Under the pieces are notes generated by a model. It had not been told where the DNA came from. It was given only the letters and a program-made list of their open reading frames with translations, and searched no databases. From positions 62,001 through 126,000 of the forward strand of contig JBFNJI010000002.1 in the NCBI GenBank assembly GCA_040793985.1: a stretch of DNA of 64,000 bases, in the 5' to 3' direction. This DNA comes from Thiodiazotropha sp040793985 (GTDB lineage: Bacteria > Pseudomonadota > Gammaproteobacteria > Chromatiales > Chromatiaceae). Made by a program: the position numbers and the translations under genes. Below, one piece after another: positions 1-8,439 of the stretch; the stretch's first letter is position 1; each line of letters starts with the position of its first letter.

Positions 1-1
1 G

Positions 2-73
2 CCCAAGATTGCAAAACGCACTGCATCCGCACGGGCGGCCAACCGGCGGGTTGAAATCGAGTTACAGCGTTAA
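2..73 (+). CDS. C-terminal tail of an OmpA-like protein (partial, 5' end outside window)
   Basis: The first 73 bases read without interruption in one frame to a TAA at 71-73. The last residues are NRRVEIELQR. A run of the type (A)NRRVEI close to the C-terminus is the usual end of the OmpA/Pal peptidoglycan-binding domain, where the arginines lie near the diaminopimelate-binding surface. Only about 23 residues are visible, so the family call rests on this one short motif. Nothing can be said of the N-terminal part, which may be a lipoprotein, a porin or a MotB-like protein. Confidence 0.5.
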   Translation, partial: PKIAKRTASARAANRRVEIELQR

Positions 74-330
74 CGGATAGCTGTGCCCCGTCGGCGGTAG
101 TTTCATCAGCGTCTGAAATGAAGCCGCCAATCCCACTAATCCAGAAGCCGACCAGGCCGATTGCAAGCAGGGAAGAGTGCCTGTAGGAACTTGCGGAAGA
201 CCGGGATCCGCTGCCCCAAGCTACCAATAACTGGGCATACGATTCTCTTGGTGGCATCAAGGATGTGCGAAGCCTCGTTCTATGCTGACGATGGCCCTGA
301 TCCAGCTGCGCTGTCGAAGCGTGCCGTGAT
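74..330. other. Spacer with no supported gene
   Basis: I see no convincing gene, tRNA or terminator here. A 75-codon open frame at 161-388 runs into the following acyltransferase gene and has no recognisable protein features. The promoter of the downstream gene probably lies in this stretch, but I cannot place it. Confidence 0.4.
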
Positions 331-1719
331 ATGCTTTGCTGCATCATGGATAGTGTACCGACATCGCATGCTGGTGCAGTTCGATTGACATGGTTTGAAA
401 AAGCCTGGCAGAGATTCTGTCGTCTTGTGGTCAGGGTTTTCTATCGCCGCTTTGAGGTTGTCGGCAGTGACAACCTGCCAACGGGGCAGGGTACGATCCT
501 ATGTGCAAACCATGTCAATGCCCTGGCAGACGCGGTTGTGCTGCAGGCGGCCACCCAGAAACCCATTCGACCGCTGGCGCGCAGCGGTTTGTTCGAGAAT
601 CCCTTGCTGAAACCGATCCTGAAGCTGATCGGTGCGGTACCGATCTATCGCCGCGGCGATCCCGGTGTCGATGTCAGCAACAACAGGGGCACCTTCGAAC
701 GCTGTTATCAACTGCTGGCGGCCGGGGAGACGCTGATCATATTTCCCGAAGGTCAGAGTCATGACGTACCAGGCTTGACGGCGCTGAAAACCGGTGCCGC
801 GCGCCTTGCCTTGGAGACCGTGGCGGTAACAGGCAGGGAACCGGTGGTGGTGGCTGTTGGTCTTACCTTTCCACAGCGGGGAAAGTTTCGCAGCGCAGCC
901 CTGGTAGAGTTCGGCAGCGCAATTGACCTGAACGTCGCGGCGGAACTCGGCGATGAAGAACGTGTCATCGAATTGACCGAACGGATTCGAAAGGGGCTGG
1001 AAGCGGTAACACTGAATGCGGAGAGCTGGGAAGAGGTCAATCTGATCACCAGGGTTGAGCGCTTTTTCGCTTTTCGCCATGGCAAATACCGGCAACGCAA
1101 TCTGCACCAGCGCCTGCGGGCACAGCAACGACTGCTCGACGCGCAGCGTCTGCTGAGAAAATATGAACCAGACCGGGTGAGGGCATTGATAACCCAACTG
1201 AAACAGTTTGAAAAGCTCTGCGGCTACTGCGGAGTGAAAGATTATCAACTCGACATCGAGTACCGACCGACATTGATCATACTCTATCTGTTGCGCGTGG
1301 TCTGGATGCTGCTTATTGTATTTCCGGTGGCGGTCTGGGGCCTGCTGAACAACTATCTGCCCTACCAGTTGACGAAACGACTGTCGCGCTATTTTGCCAA
1401 GGGCACAAACCAGTACGATACCGCCAACATGGTACTGGGTCTTCTCTTTTTCAGCAGCTTCTGGCTATTGCAGAGCTATCTTGTTTTCCACTATTTCGGC
1501 TGGGCCTGGACGCTTGGCTATATTTTAACCCTGATCGTGGGCAGCGTTGTCCTCTTGATGGTGCATGGAGAGATGCGACGGATTCGCGAGAACATCAGGG
1601 TGTTCTTGCTTTTCTTGCGCCGACGCGACCTCAAGTCGTACCTGCGTACAAAACGTCAGGCCCTGGAGAAGGAGTTGGCCAGAATGGTACGGATTGCCAA
1701 TCGTCTTTCCAATCACTGA
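331..1719 (+). CDS. PlsC-type lysophospholipid / glycerol-phosphate acyltransferase
   Basis: Predicted membrane-bound acyltransferase that moves a fatty acyl chain to a glycerolipid precursor. Residues about 50-250 form the PlsC fold: NHVNALAD (N60-D67) is the catalytic block, PIYRRGD (about 104-110) the second block and FPEGQSHD (about 138-145) the phosphate-binding block. The His-Asp spacing is HX5D, not the common HX4D of PlsC; HX5D is known in the GPAT/DHAP acyltransferase branch. Hydrophobic stretches near 310-335 and 365-415 give a C-terminal membrane anchor that short PlsC proteins lack. A second in-frame ATG at 346 may be the true start; neither has a strong ribosome site. The lipase-like gene follows after 21 bases, so the two may be co-transcribed and both act on lipids. 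Confidence 0.85.
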   Translation: MLCCIMDSVPTSHAGAVRLTWFEKAWQRFCRLVVRVFYRRFEVVGSDNLPTGQGTILCANHVNALADAVVLQAATQKPIRPLARSGLFENPLLKPILKLIGAVPIYRRGDPGVDVSNNRGTFERCYQLLAAGETLIIFPEGQSHDVPGLTALKTGAARLALETVAVTGREPVVVAVGLTFPQRGKFRSAALVEFGSAIDLNVAAELGDEERVIELTERIRKGLEAVTLNAESWEEVNLITRVERFFAFRHGKYRQRNLHQRLRAQQRLLDAQRLLRKYEPDRVRALITQLKQFEKLCGYCGVKDYQLDIEYRPTLIILYLLRVVWMLLIVFPVAVWGLLNNYLPYQLTKRLSRYFAKGTNQYDTANMVLGLLFFSSFWLLQSYLVFHYFGWAWTLGYILTLIVGSVVLLMVHGEMRRIRENIRVFLLFLRRRDLKSYLRTKRQALEKELARMVRIANRLSNH

Positions 1720-1740
1720 TTCCCTGTTATCGATATAGCG

Positions 1741-2463
1741 ATGCGCTTGATATTGTTCTTACTGTTGCTCCTGATACTGCCCGCGCTATCCCTTGCGGCG
1801 AAGGTCGAATGCGTTATTTTGCTCCATGGCATGGGGCGTACCTCCTTTTCCATGAGTGCCATCGAGGAGGCGCTGGTGGATCGGGACTATCAGGTCTGGA
1901 ACGAGAGCTATCCCAGTTTGAGCCGGGGCGTGGAGGAGGTTACCGTTCCCGCCATCGAGGCCGGTCTGGACTTTTGTCGAGACAACGAGGCGACAGAGAT
2001 CCATTTTGTCACCCACTCCCTGGGCGGCATCCTTGTCAGATACTACCTCCAGAACCATCGCATAGCCGATCTTGGCCGCATCGTCATGTTGGCGCCGCCC
2101 AACCGGGGCAGCGAGGTGGCCGATGAGATGAAGGATGGCTATTGGTACCAGACCATCATGGGGCCGTCGGGCCAGGTGCTGGGAACGGATGAAAAGAGTC
2201 TGCCGAACAGCCTGAAACCCATACCGGGAGAGATCGGCATCATCGCGGGCAGGGTGGACGGGGAACCCTGGTTTCTTCCCGAGATTCCCGGCGACGACGA
2301 CGGCAAGGTTGCGGTGGAGAGAACAAAGCTTCCGGAAATGCGGGATTTTTTGCTAGTGGAAGAGGGCCATACCTTCATCATGCGGGACGACGAGGTCATT
2401 CTTCAGATTCTCCATTTTCTGCATCATGGAGAGTTTGATAAGTCGATGCCGGAAAGGAGTTGA
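1741..2463 (+). CDS. Secreted alpha/beta-hydrolase, lipase-like
   Basis: 240 residues. The first 19 are a hydrophobic signal peptide (MRLILFLLLLLILPALSLA), so the enzyme is exported. LLHGMG (about 27-32) is the oxyanion-hole region of lipases. THSLGG (91-96) is the nucleophile elbow with Ser93. Asp in the GDDDG stretch (184-188) and His210 in EEGHTF complete a plausible catalytic triad. The fold resembles small triacylglycerol lipase/PGAP1-like hydrolases. The substrate is unknown; the acyltransferase just upstream suggests lipid turnover. It is the last gene before the tRNA-Val fragment that marks the island edge. Confidence 0.8.
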   Translation: MRLILFLLLLLILPALSLAAKVECVILLHGMGRTSFSMSAIEEALVDRDYQVWNESYPSLSRGVEEVTVPAIEAGLDFCRDNEATEIHFVTHSLGGILVRYYLQNHRIADLGRIVMLAPPNRGSEVADEMKDGYWYQTIMGPSGQVLGTDEKSLPNSLKPIPGEIGIIAGRVDGEPWFLPEIPGDDDGKVAVERTKLPEMRDFLLVEEGHTFIMRDDEVILQILHFLHHGEFDKSMPERS

Positions 2464-2476
2464 CCTGTGGAGTTGA

Positions 2477-2539
2477 TGGTGGGCGCAACAGGGATTGTTC
2501 CTGTGACCTCTGCAAAGTGACTGCAGCGCTCTCCCAGCT
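2477..2539 (-). repeat. tRNA-Val 3' fragment, probable attL-type direct repeat of the island
   Basis: These 63 bases match 10648-10710, the 3' part of the intact tRNA-Val gene, at 59 of 63 positions and in the same orientation. The match starts at the CCA end and stops inside the D arm, after which the sequences differ completely. Three of the four differences fall in the T loop and one in the anticodon loop, so this copy cannot make a normal tRNA. A second copy of a tRNA 3' end at the far side of a foreign segment is the standard scar of tyrosine-recombinase integration. Confidence 0.85.
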
Positions 2540-2844
2540 CACCTTACTTTGACACCAGTGTGCCAATGTTGTGCTTAGTATGGGTGGCACACTTGACTCA
2601 TAGGAATGCTGGGATTGATAAATAAAAAACAACTAAATATTGATACGCAAGAACCTAATTGTATGTATTAGAGCGAGGGTGCGGATGGGTATTGAACTTT
2701 CAATTTTGAATGATAATTTTATGTTGTATCTGAGTATCTAAAATAGTTGATACAAACGATTCTAAGGAAAATATCCGATGGACGGGCTCGTGGTGATCCA
2801 GATCCGAAAACTATAAATGGAATGAGCTGTGAATCAATCCGCAC
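2540..2844. other. AT-rich spacer inside the island
   Basis: No open frame longer than a few tens of codons shows family features, and no RNA structure is evident. It probably holds decayed sequence of the mobile element. Confidence 0.4.
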
Positions 2845-3255
2845 ATGGTTTATTTATATTTAAAAAATAGGCGGTGGGAAAATAACAACAATGATAAAGA
2901 AAATGCAGTTAACTATGCGATTCGTGGTTATAAAGTATTTCCATTTAAGCCGGATGAAAAAAACCAGCAGTAAGAGGCTGGCGGTCATTGGCGAAACGGG
3001 ATGCTGAACAGATCGAGAGATGGTGGACTGGAAAATCCATACTACAAAATTGAAGTATTGGCAGTGAACATACTGGTTCTTGATTTGGACAGCAAGGGCG
3101 GGAAACAAGAATCAATATATTTTAGGAATAATGCGTATTCGAATGGATGCCTCATATTGGCTATCGCATATTTGAGGAAGCGATGTGCCACATTACTGAG
3201 TATTTCATTGGATGCTATTGCCAATTCAGGTCATATACTCACAACGATGGATTGA
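2845..3255 (+). pseudogene. Remnant of a bifunctional DNA primase/polymerase (PrimPol) N-terminus
   Basis: Three short stretches in changing frames line up with the N-terminus of phage/plasmid PrimPol proteins. Starting at ATG 2845, one frame reads NYAIRGYKVFPFKPDEK and stops at 2971-2973. The next, from 2973, reads RGWRSLAKRDAEQIERWW. The third, in the first frame again, reads NILVLDLDSKGGK, the strand carrying the metal-binding acidic residues. This order (RGYKVFPxxP, then EQIERWW, then LVLDLDxKxGK) is that of the family. At least two frameshifts and a stop make it non-functional, and the C-terminal part is not recognisable. Confidence 0.7.
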
Positions 3256-3377
3256 CACATGGGGTAGTTGAGCGGCAGTAATGGGAAATACAGAAAACAG
3301 TGGCCAAAAAAACTTTGCCATTACACTACTATTTTTTTTAGATGACAAGCTTGGAATAGAAAGTTTTGCTGCTTAGA

Positions 3378-3416
3378 ATTCAACTAAGCTAACATAAATA
3401 TTCAGCAAATTATCAG
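3378..3416 (+). promoter_or_regulatory. 11-bp-phased ATTCAG boxes upstream of the response regulator
   Basis: ATTCAA (3378), a degenerate box (3389), ATTCAG (3400) and TATCAG (3411) start exactly 11 bases apart. A candidate -10 (TATACA, 3436-3441) follows 19 bases after the last box, so the boxes would cover the -35 region. Hexamers spaced by five bases are the usual binding pattern of OmpR/PhoB-family dimers. The same motif stands at 7517-7555. This suggests autoregulation by the regulator encoded just downstream. Confidence 0.6.
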
Positions 3417-3512
3417 TTTGTTGCGCTAGACTTCCTATACAGCCGTCAATCTATTTGCTGAGAATTGAGACATAATGGTAACTTTCTCCTAATATACAAC
3501 CCTCAATTGACC

Positions 3513-4178
3513 ATGAAAATATTATTGGTTGAAGATTCAATACGTCTGCAACGCTCATTACATGCAGGTCTAAAAAGACATGGTTTTTCAGTGGATCAGG
3601 CATTTGATGGTGAGCAGGCATTGACTTATATCAGAATGAACCAGTATGACACGATCATACTCGATTTGGTGTTGCCAAAAGTTCATGGATTGACAGTATT
3701 ATCTACCTTGCGTAATGAGGGCAATAACTGCCACGTGCTTATCCTGTCTGCAAACGATCAGACAGAAGATCGGATTCGCGGTCTTGATATCGGAGCGGAT
3801 GACTATGTAGTCAAGCCATTTTCATTCGAGGAACTGGTCTCACGATTGCAGGCACTGAACAGGCGCCAATCTGGAGTCAAAAATCCCGTGCTTGAAGTCG
3901 ATGGCGTTAAAATTGATACGGTGGCTCGCCTGGTAAGCTTCAATGATTGTGTCGTCAATCTTACTCCTCATGAGTTCAAATTAATTGAATATTTAGTACG
4001 TCGACGGGGGCATGTCTTTTCCCATGATCAGCTCATAGATCAACTATACGATGCTGCCAGCTACGTTACTCGTAATGCAGTTGAGGCCCATGTCAGTTCA
4101 CTGCGCAAACGCCTGAAGGCATCCGGTGCACCAGGGCTTGTGAAAACACGGCGTGGTTTCGGTTACCTGATTGAATAG
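3513..4178 (+). CDS. OmpR/PhoB-family response regulator
   Basis: Cytoplasmic DNA-binding regulator of a two-component system. The receiver domain starts with MKILLVEDS, the phospho-acceptor is Asp51 in ILDLVLP, and the conserved Lys lies in VVKPFSF near residue 102. The C-terminal winged helix covers about 125-222, ending TRRGFGYLIE as in OmpR-type proteins. The ATG at 3513 is chosen because the receiver fold begins there; the upstream TTG at 3465 would add 16 residues unlike the family. No good Shine-Dalgarno precedes it. The kinase gene follows after six bases, so the pair is co-expressed. Likely targets are its own promoter and the divergent promoter at 7465-7616. Confidence 0.93.
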   Translation: MKILLVEDSIRLQRSLHAGLKRHGFSVDQAFDGEQALTYIRMNQYDTIILDLVLPKVHGLTVLSTLRNEGNNCHVLILSANDQTEDRIRGLDIGADDYVVKPFSFEELVSRLQALNRRQSGVKNPVLEVDGVKIDTVARLVSFNDCVVNLTPHEFKLIEYLVRRRGHVFSHDQLIDQLYDAASYVTRNAVEAHVSSLRKRLKASGAPGLVKTRRGFGYLIE

Positions 4179-4184
4179 AGCCAC

Positions 4185-5612
4185 GTGAAATCAATCCGCA
4201 GCAGACTAAATCATACCATCATCGGCACAATGGTACTGGTGCTGTCCTTAACCGCCGTGTTTCTTTATTTACTGATCTCACAACAGGTTATCGCTGTTTA
4301 TGATACTGCTTTGTATGACAAGGCTCAGGCTTTGATCTCCCTGACCGAACTCGACGAGGAGGGGCTGGAGTTTGATTTTGCAGAACAGGGAGTGATGAGC
4401 GAATTTGAAACCGGGACAAATGCACACTACTATCAATTGTGGCAATTTGGCACTCAACTGCTGATTAAGTCACCATCTCTAACAGATACTGACCTACCAT
4501 TGATCGGTATAGGTCTGGGCCAGCACTATTTCGCTGATATCAAACTGCCGGATGGTCGCGCCGGGCGTCTGATTGAGATTAATTTCATACCCAGGGTGGA
4601 GGTGGATGAGGAGGAGGGGTTTACCGAAACGCCTGAGCCCAAACCCATCTCGCTGGTCTATGCCAGAGAACGAAGAACTCTTGATAATACCCTGGTCGCC
4701 ATTGGATTCACCATCTCCGCCATAGTGATTAGTGTGATCCTATTCACTGCACTGTTAGTCTGGCATCTCCTCGGAAGAGGTCTGCTACCTCTTTCAGCAC
4801 TAGCCAGGCAGGTGAGCGAAATTGATGAATCGAGTTTAAGTGTGCGGTTGAGTCAACAAGGTGGACAGAGCCTTGAGATTACGCCAATAGTAGAACAACT
4901 GAATCATTTTCTTGAACGACTGCAATCCGCATTTGAGCGGGAAAAGCGCTTTTCTTCCAATGTTGCCCATGAACTGCGTACCCCACTCTCTGAATTGAAG
5001 ACCTTGTCAGAAGTGGGGCAGATGATACCGGATGACAAAACGCAGATAACAGAGTTCTTTAGGGATGTGGGTGAGATATCAAAGCAGATGGAGAAGGTGG
5101 TCATTACCCTGCTTGAGCTGGCTAGATCTGATGCCGGTCTCTTGCGTAGCGATCCGGAAGAGATTGTTCTAGCCAATTTTTGTGACTCGATCTGGCAGAT
5201 GGCTGTCAATGATCAGGGATTTCGCAAGGATTTTGTCAAACACATCCCGGAGGGGTTGATAATCTCCACTGATCGGGAAAAGTTTGCAATGATACTCAGT
5301 AATATATTTGTCAATGCGATCAGTTATAGCCCACAGCAGTCGGATATTGAATTAAGCGTAGAAACACGGTGTGATTACCTCGTACTCAGGGTCAAGAATG
5401 TGGCAACTGATTTAAGGCCGGAAGATATCGTACACATGAAAGATCGCTTCTGGCGTAAAAACAAATCACAAGGAGAGACCAGCCACTCAGGGCTTGGTTT
5501 GACATTGGTATTTGCGTTGGCACGTATTTTGAAGCTTGATATTAGTTTGGACCTTGATAACCAGAGCATGTTTATGGTGACAATTTCCGGTCTACCCTTA
5601 GTTGTGGATTAG
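4185..5612 (+). CDS. Sensor histidine kinase (partner of the regulator upstream)
   Basis: 475 residues, GTG start six bases after the regulator. Membrane segments at about 11-33 and 171-195 enclose a periplasmic sensor domain of about 135 residues with no family I recognise; it is rich in Asp and Glu, including a DEEEG stretch near 141-145. A HAMP linker follows, then the H-box AHELRTPLSE with His262, the N-box around Asn373/Asn377 and the ATP-lid glycines HSGLGLT (434-440). It should autophosphorylate at His262 and pass phosphate to Asp51 of the regulator. The acidic sensor could bind cations or cationic peptides, but that is a guess. Confidence 0.92.
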   Translation: MKSIRSRLNHTIIGTMVLVLSLTAVFLYLLISQQVIAVYDTALYDKAQALISLTELDEEGLEFDFAEQGVMSEFETGTNAHYYQLWQFGTQLLIKSPSLTDTDLPLIGIGLGQHYFADIKLPDGRAGRLIEINFIPRVEVDEEEGFTETPEPKPISLVYARERRTLDNTLVAIGFTISAIVISVILFTALLVWHLLGRGLLPLSALARQVSEIDESSLSVRLSQQGGQSLEITPIVEQLNHFLERLQSAFEREKRFSSNVAHELRTPLSELKTLSEVGQMIPDDKTQITEFFRDVGEISKQMEKVVITLLELARSDAGLLRSDPEEIVLANFCDSIWQMAVNDQGFRKDFVKHIPEGLIISTDREKFAMILSNIFVNAISYSPQQSDIELSVETRCDYLVLRVKNVATDLRPEDIVHMKDRFWRKNKSQGETSHSGLGLTLVFALARILKLDISLDLDNQSMFMVTISGLPLVVD

Positions 5613-5619
5613 CAACTGA

Positions 5620-6963
5620 TTAGAATTTATAGACAAAGTCGATGCCGACATAATCAATCGCATCATTTGAGTAATCAGCATAGGCTCTGCCTGGCTTGAA
5701 TTTAGCATATGCACAAATCAGTTCCAGGAATTCACCGTGCTCAATGATGTAGACCAGATCCAACTCCCTGCCTAAGTCCCGGCTGGAGCCGGATGGGTCA
5801 ACCTCGATTGAAGTGTCGCGTATTTCATCGGATAATTTATCCTGCCTATAGTCGAATTGCATCACTGCAAATGACATATCCTCAGTAACTCGCCACTGCA
5901 GGCCAATCATGCTGATTCTAAGATTTGATAGTTCCGGCTGGTATAGTTCGCCATAAATTTCAAGGTCACCCTGCAGACCGGTCTGACGATAGGATCTGTT
6001 ATACCTGTCCTCCAGGTCTGAATCACCGGAGCCTGTTGCACCTGCGAGAATAAGTGAGAAATTATCCAGGCCGCGAGGTGTCCAATGCAGCCAATAACCA
6101 CGTGCCCTGCCGCTGATATGTTCACGCACACGTTCATTGACCTCAGCAAATCCCGATGATGGATCTTCAAACTCATAGCTTGTTGACCTGCCACTGATCT
6201 CAGAATAGTGCAGTTCAAGGTCAATCTCTCCAATAATGTGGTGCTCAAGATTGGCAGTGTAACTGATTCCTTTCCATATCAAGTCAGCATCCTCATCGTC
6301 TATGCGTGCTAGGGATTCAGATTCGCCAAGCCTGTAGTCAGATGAATGGTCATCCTGCTTAAGGTAGAAAAGATTAAGGGTCTGACCATCCAATACCTCC
6401 AAACTCATGATGAATATCAGGCGTTGTAGATCATCCAGTTCAGGATCAACAAAGTCATCATCCGTTGACTCTGGTGCTTGTTCCTCAGCGATAGCGAATA
6501 AAGAATCGAATATTCCATACCATAACTGAAGACTGATAATATCCAGTTCATCGTCCCACCATGACCACCACTGGCTGATGCTTTCATATTCGACACGTCC
6601 AAGTTTCAATTCTGAATCGACAATATCGCCAAATAGGTAGCTGATACCGAGTTCCCTTAACTCCAAGCCTCTACGGGTGGATTTCAAGTCGGCACTTTTA
6701 ATAACTTCGCTTTCATCTATCAGCGCACCGGTAAAGAACAGATTGAATTGGTTATTCAATCGGTATTCCAGATCGAATTCGAGTTCCAGATCCTGTTCCA
6801 CCAATTTATTCATTTCCGCTTCATCACCCAGACTCAAGCCGTCTATTTCTTTGAATTCAATACCGATTTCGAAATCAGCATAGAGTGAACCGCCGTGTTC
6901 GGCATATGCATGTGGAATTAGAAACAGGCTGAGAAAAAACGTGATTGAAATTAATTGGCGCAA
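5620..6963 (-). CDS. Outer-membrane beta-barrel of the alginate-export (AlgE-like) type
   Basis: 447 residues with signal peptide MRQLISITFFLSLFLIPHAYA and C-terminal Phe (YVGIDFVYKF), the outer-membrane sorting signal. Many alternating aromatic/polar strands, including GRELDLVYIIEHGEFLEL and AKFKPGRAYADYS near the C-terminus, resemble the alginate-export domain (PF13372 type). The chain is strongly acidic. It starts at TTG 6963 with GAGG about ten bases upstream; no upstream in-frame start exists before a stop. It is convergent with the histidine kinase, whose stop lies eight bases away. True alginate export is not implied, because no alginate genes are visible; it may be a porin for another anionic or neutral solute. 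Confidence 0.75.
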   Translation of the reverse strand: MRQLISITFFLSLFLIPHAYAEHGGSLYADFEIGIEFKEIDGLSLGDEAEMNKLVEQDLELEFDLEYRLNNQFNLFFTGALIDESEVIKSADLKSTRRGLELRELGISYLFGDIVDSELKLGRVEYESISQWWSWWDDELDIISLQLWYGIFDSLFAIAEEQAPESTDDDFVDPELDDLQRLIFIMSLEVLDGQTLNLFYLKQDDHSSDYRLGESESLARIDDEDADLIWKGISYTANLEHHIIGEIDLELHYSEISGRSTSYEFEDPSSGFAEVNERVREHISGRARGYWLHWTPRGLDNFSLILAGATGSGDSDLEDRYNRSYRQTGLQGDLEIYGELYQPELSNLRISMIGLQWRVTEDMSFAVMQFDYRQDKLSDEIRDTSIEVDPSGSSRDLGRELDLVYIIEHGEFLELICAYAKFKPGRAYADYSNDAIDYVGIDFVYKF

Positions 6964-7218
6964 TGCTCAATCCTCAGGTTATCTTCAGATAGATGAAATA
7001 AACTCTCCGTGAAATGTGAGATTTACAGAAATGAGTCGATTGCTGGTAGCGGACCACTGGCAATTTTTGATTATGAATTAAAATGTGGATTGATCTAATT
7101 GTATAGAGAATATCAAAACAGTCATTAGTGAGAAACAAAATAATCATCTGCGAACTGCAAAGTATTTATTCAGCTCGTGGAAGGTATTGTGTTGCTTTTT
7201 TTATGTCAATTGAACAGA
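6964..7218. other. AT-rich spacer between the barrel gene and the PepSY gene
   Basis: Both neighbours read leftward, so this stretch should hold the barrel-gene promoter and the end of the PepSY transcript. A single ATTCAG occurs at 7168-7173 without an 11-bp partner. I see no coding region. Confidence 0.4.
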
Positions 7219-7464
7219 TTAGTCATCAATTCTAACCTTGATGATCGATCCATCTAGATTAAGAATTGCCTCGAGTCTTTTGCCTTTATGTACGAAGTCG
7301 ACCTCATAAACCTTATCACCCTTATAAGTCTCTTTTTCAATTTCCGTGATTCTCGCGCCAGGATAGGTATCTTTTATAATTGTCCGAATATCACTTTTAC
7401 TGATTGCAACAGCTTGATTGGCAAAAATCAGTATTCCGAAAATAGTAGAGATAAATAATTTCAT
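7219..7464 (-). CDS. Small periplasmic PepSY-domain protein
   Basis: 81 residues. A signal peptide ends near AVA at 18-20, and the mature part of about 60 residues has the PepSY pattern: helix with KSDIRTIIKDTYPGARITEIE, strands KVYEVDFVHKGK and EAILNLDGSII. PepSY proteins of this size are periplasmic and often belong to regulons of envelope-stress or metal-responsive two-component systems; some inhibit proteases or bind sensor kinases. The ATG is preceded by CAGGAG. It is transcribed away from the secreted-protein gene at 7617, and the shared upstream region carries the 11-bp-phased boxes. Confidence 0.8.
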   Translation of the reverse strand: MKLFISTIFGILIFANQAVAISKSDIRTIIKDTYPGARITEIEKETYKGDKVYEVDFVHKGKRLEAILNLDGSIIKVRIDD

Positions 7465-7516
7465 CTGTTGTCTCCTGAATATAAACGCAACAACTTGAGT
7501 GTAAGTTGTTATAAAA

Positions 7517-7555
7517 ATTCAGTAAAGATTCAGTTTAACATCAGCTTAAATTCAG
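7517..7555. promoter_or_regulatory. Four 11-bp-phased ATTCAG boxes in a divergent promoter
   Basis: ATTCAG (7517), ATTCAG (7528), CATCAG (7539) and ATTCAG (7550) start exactly 11 bases apart with five-base spacers. They lie between the PepSY gene (start 7464) and the secreted-protein gene (start 7617). On the minus strand a candidate -10 TATAAC follows the boxes; on the plus strand TACATTAT at 7571-7578 is in a similar place. This is the pattern expected for two or more OmpR/PhoB-type dimers bound on one face of the helix. Confidence 0.7.
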
Positions 7556-7616
7556 GTCTTGGGTACAGAATACATTATGCATGGAACCTGTAAATATCAA
7601 CAGAGGAGAATATATA

Positions 7617-8387
7617 ATGAACCATATCAAACTACCCATTATTTTGCTGTCTGCGGGTTTTGTATTTGTTTCATCAACAGCCATTGCAGAAAATGCGGAG
7701 CAGGACATTCCTTTCGATGAAGCAGAGCTTTTTTTCGAATTGAATGACACTGATGGAGACCTGGGCATTCATGGCAAGGTGGATGGGGATGAGTGGAAAC
7801 GTCTCCAAATTGAAGATCCCTATGAACGCCGCATGATGTCTGTGCGTGCAAATGGACGTTTAAAGCGACAGGGGATCACTGAACTCTTTTTTGAGAGTGC
7901 TGAACCGACATTCGATGAACTCGATCCTGCAGACTTCTTTAAACGGTTTCCAGAAGGAATCTATGAGATAGAGGGAAAGACCTTGGATGGGGAAGAGCGA
8001 GAAAATGAAGTCTACCTGTCTCATGTTATCCCTGCGGCTCCCGACGATGTAACAATCAACGGGTTGCCTGCAGCAGAAGATTGTGATGCTGATCTACTGC
8101 CCGTAGTGAATGCACCCGTAACCCTTAATTGGGCACCGGTACTAGGTTCACATAGTGAATTGGGCAAGGTGGGTGATGTCGAAGTTCGTTACTATGAGGT
8201 GGTTGTAGAGATCGATGACACAGACTACAAGTCTACCAGTATCATACCAGGAAACCTGACACAGTGGACAATTGCAGATACAGATTTCTTTACTCTGTCA
8301 GAGGAGGGTGAATATAAATTTGAAATTCTTGTTCGGGCAGAGAGTGGAAATAAATCTGCTGTTGAGAGTTGTTTTATTGTTGAATAA
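7617..8387 (+). CDS. Secreted protein of unknown function with a C-terminal Ig/FN3-like domain
   Basis: 256 residues from ATG 7617, which follows AGAGGAG at good spacing. A signal peptide ends near STAIA (about 20). The N-terminal half starts with an acidic patch holding ELNDTDGDLGIHGKVDGDEW (about 40-59), which resembles an EF-hand-like Asp-rich calcium loop. The C-terminal half, after about residue 135, has the strand pattern of fibronectin type III-like domains (VTLNWAPV, RYYEVVVEID, YKFEILVRAE). Cys pairs near 149 and 252 could form a disulphide. I do not recognise the full-length family. Its promoter is shared with the PepSY gene and probably controlled by the island's two-component system. 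Confidence 0.7.
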   Translation: MNHIKLPIILLSAGFVFVSSTAIAENAEQDIPFDEAELFFELNDTDGDLGIHGKVDGDEWKRLQIEDPYERRMMSVRANGRLKRQGITELFFESAEPTFDELDPADFFKRFPEGIYEIEGKTLDGEERENEVYLSHVIPAAPDDVTINGLPAAEDCDADLLPVVNAPVTLNWAPVLGSHSELGKVGDVEVRYYEVVVEIDDTDYKSTSIIPGNLTQWTIADTDFFTLSEEGEYKFEILVRAESGNKSAVESCFIVE

Positions 8388-8397
8388 TTCCGGCTAA

Positions 8398-8417
8398 ACC
8401 CTCCCATATGGGAGGGT
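8398..8417. terminator. Perfect 20-nt palindrome after the secreted-protein gene
   Basis: ACCCTCCCAT is followed directly by its reverse complement, ten bases after the TGA/TAA region of the gene at 7617-8387 and 22 bases before the next ATG. It would form a strong GC-rich hairpin. No T-run follows, so it may be an attenuator or an RNA-stabilising hairpin and not a classical intrinsic terminator. Confidence 0.5.
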
Positions 8418-8439
8418 CTCAAGTTAGAACAGGACTGTC

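Noticed and set aside
6972..6988. Two CTCAG/TTCAG-like hexamers 11 bp apart before the outer-membrane barrel gene
   Set aside because: They fall in the leader; one contains the GAGG ribosome site of the TTG start, and there are only two poor matches.
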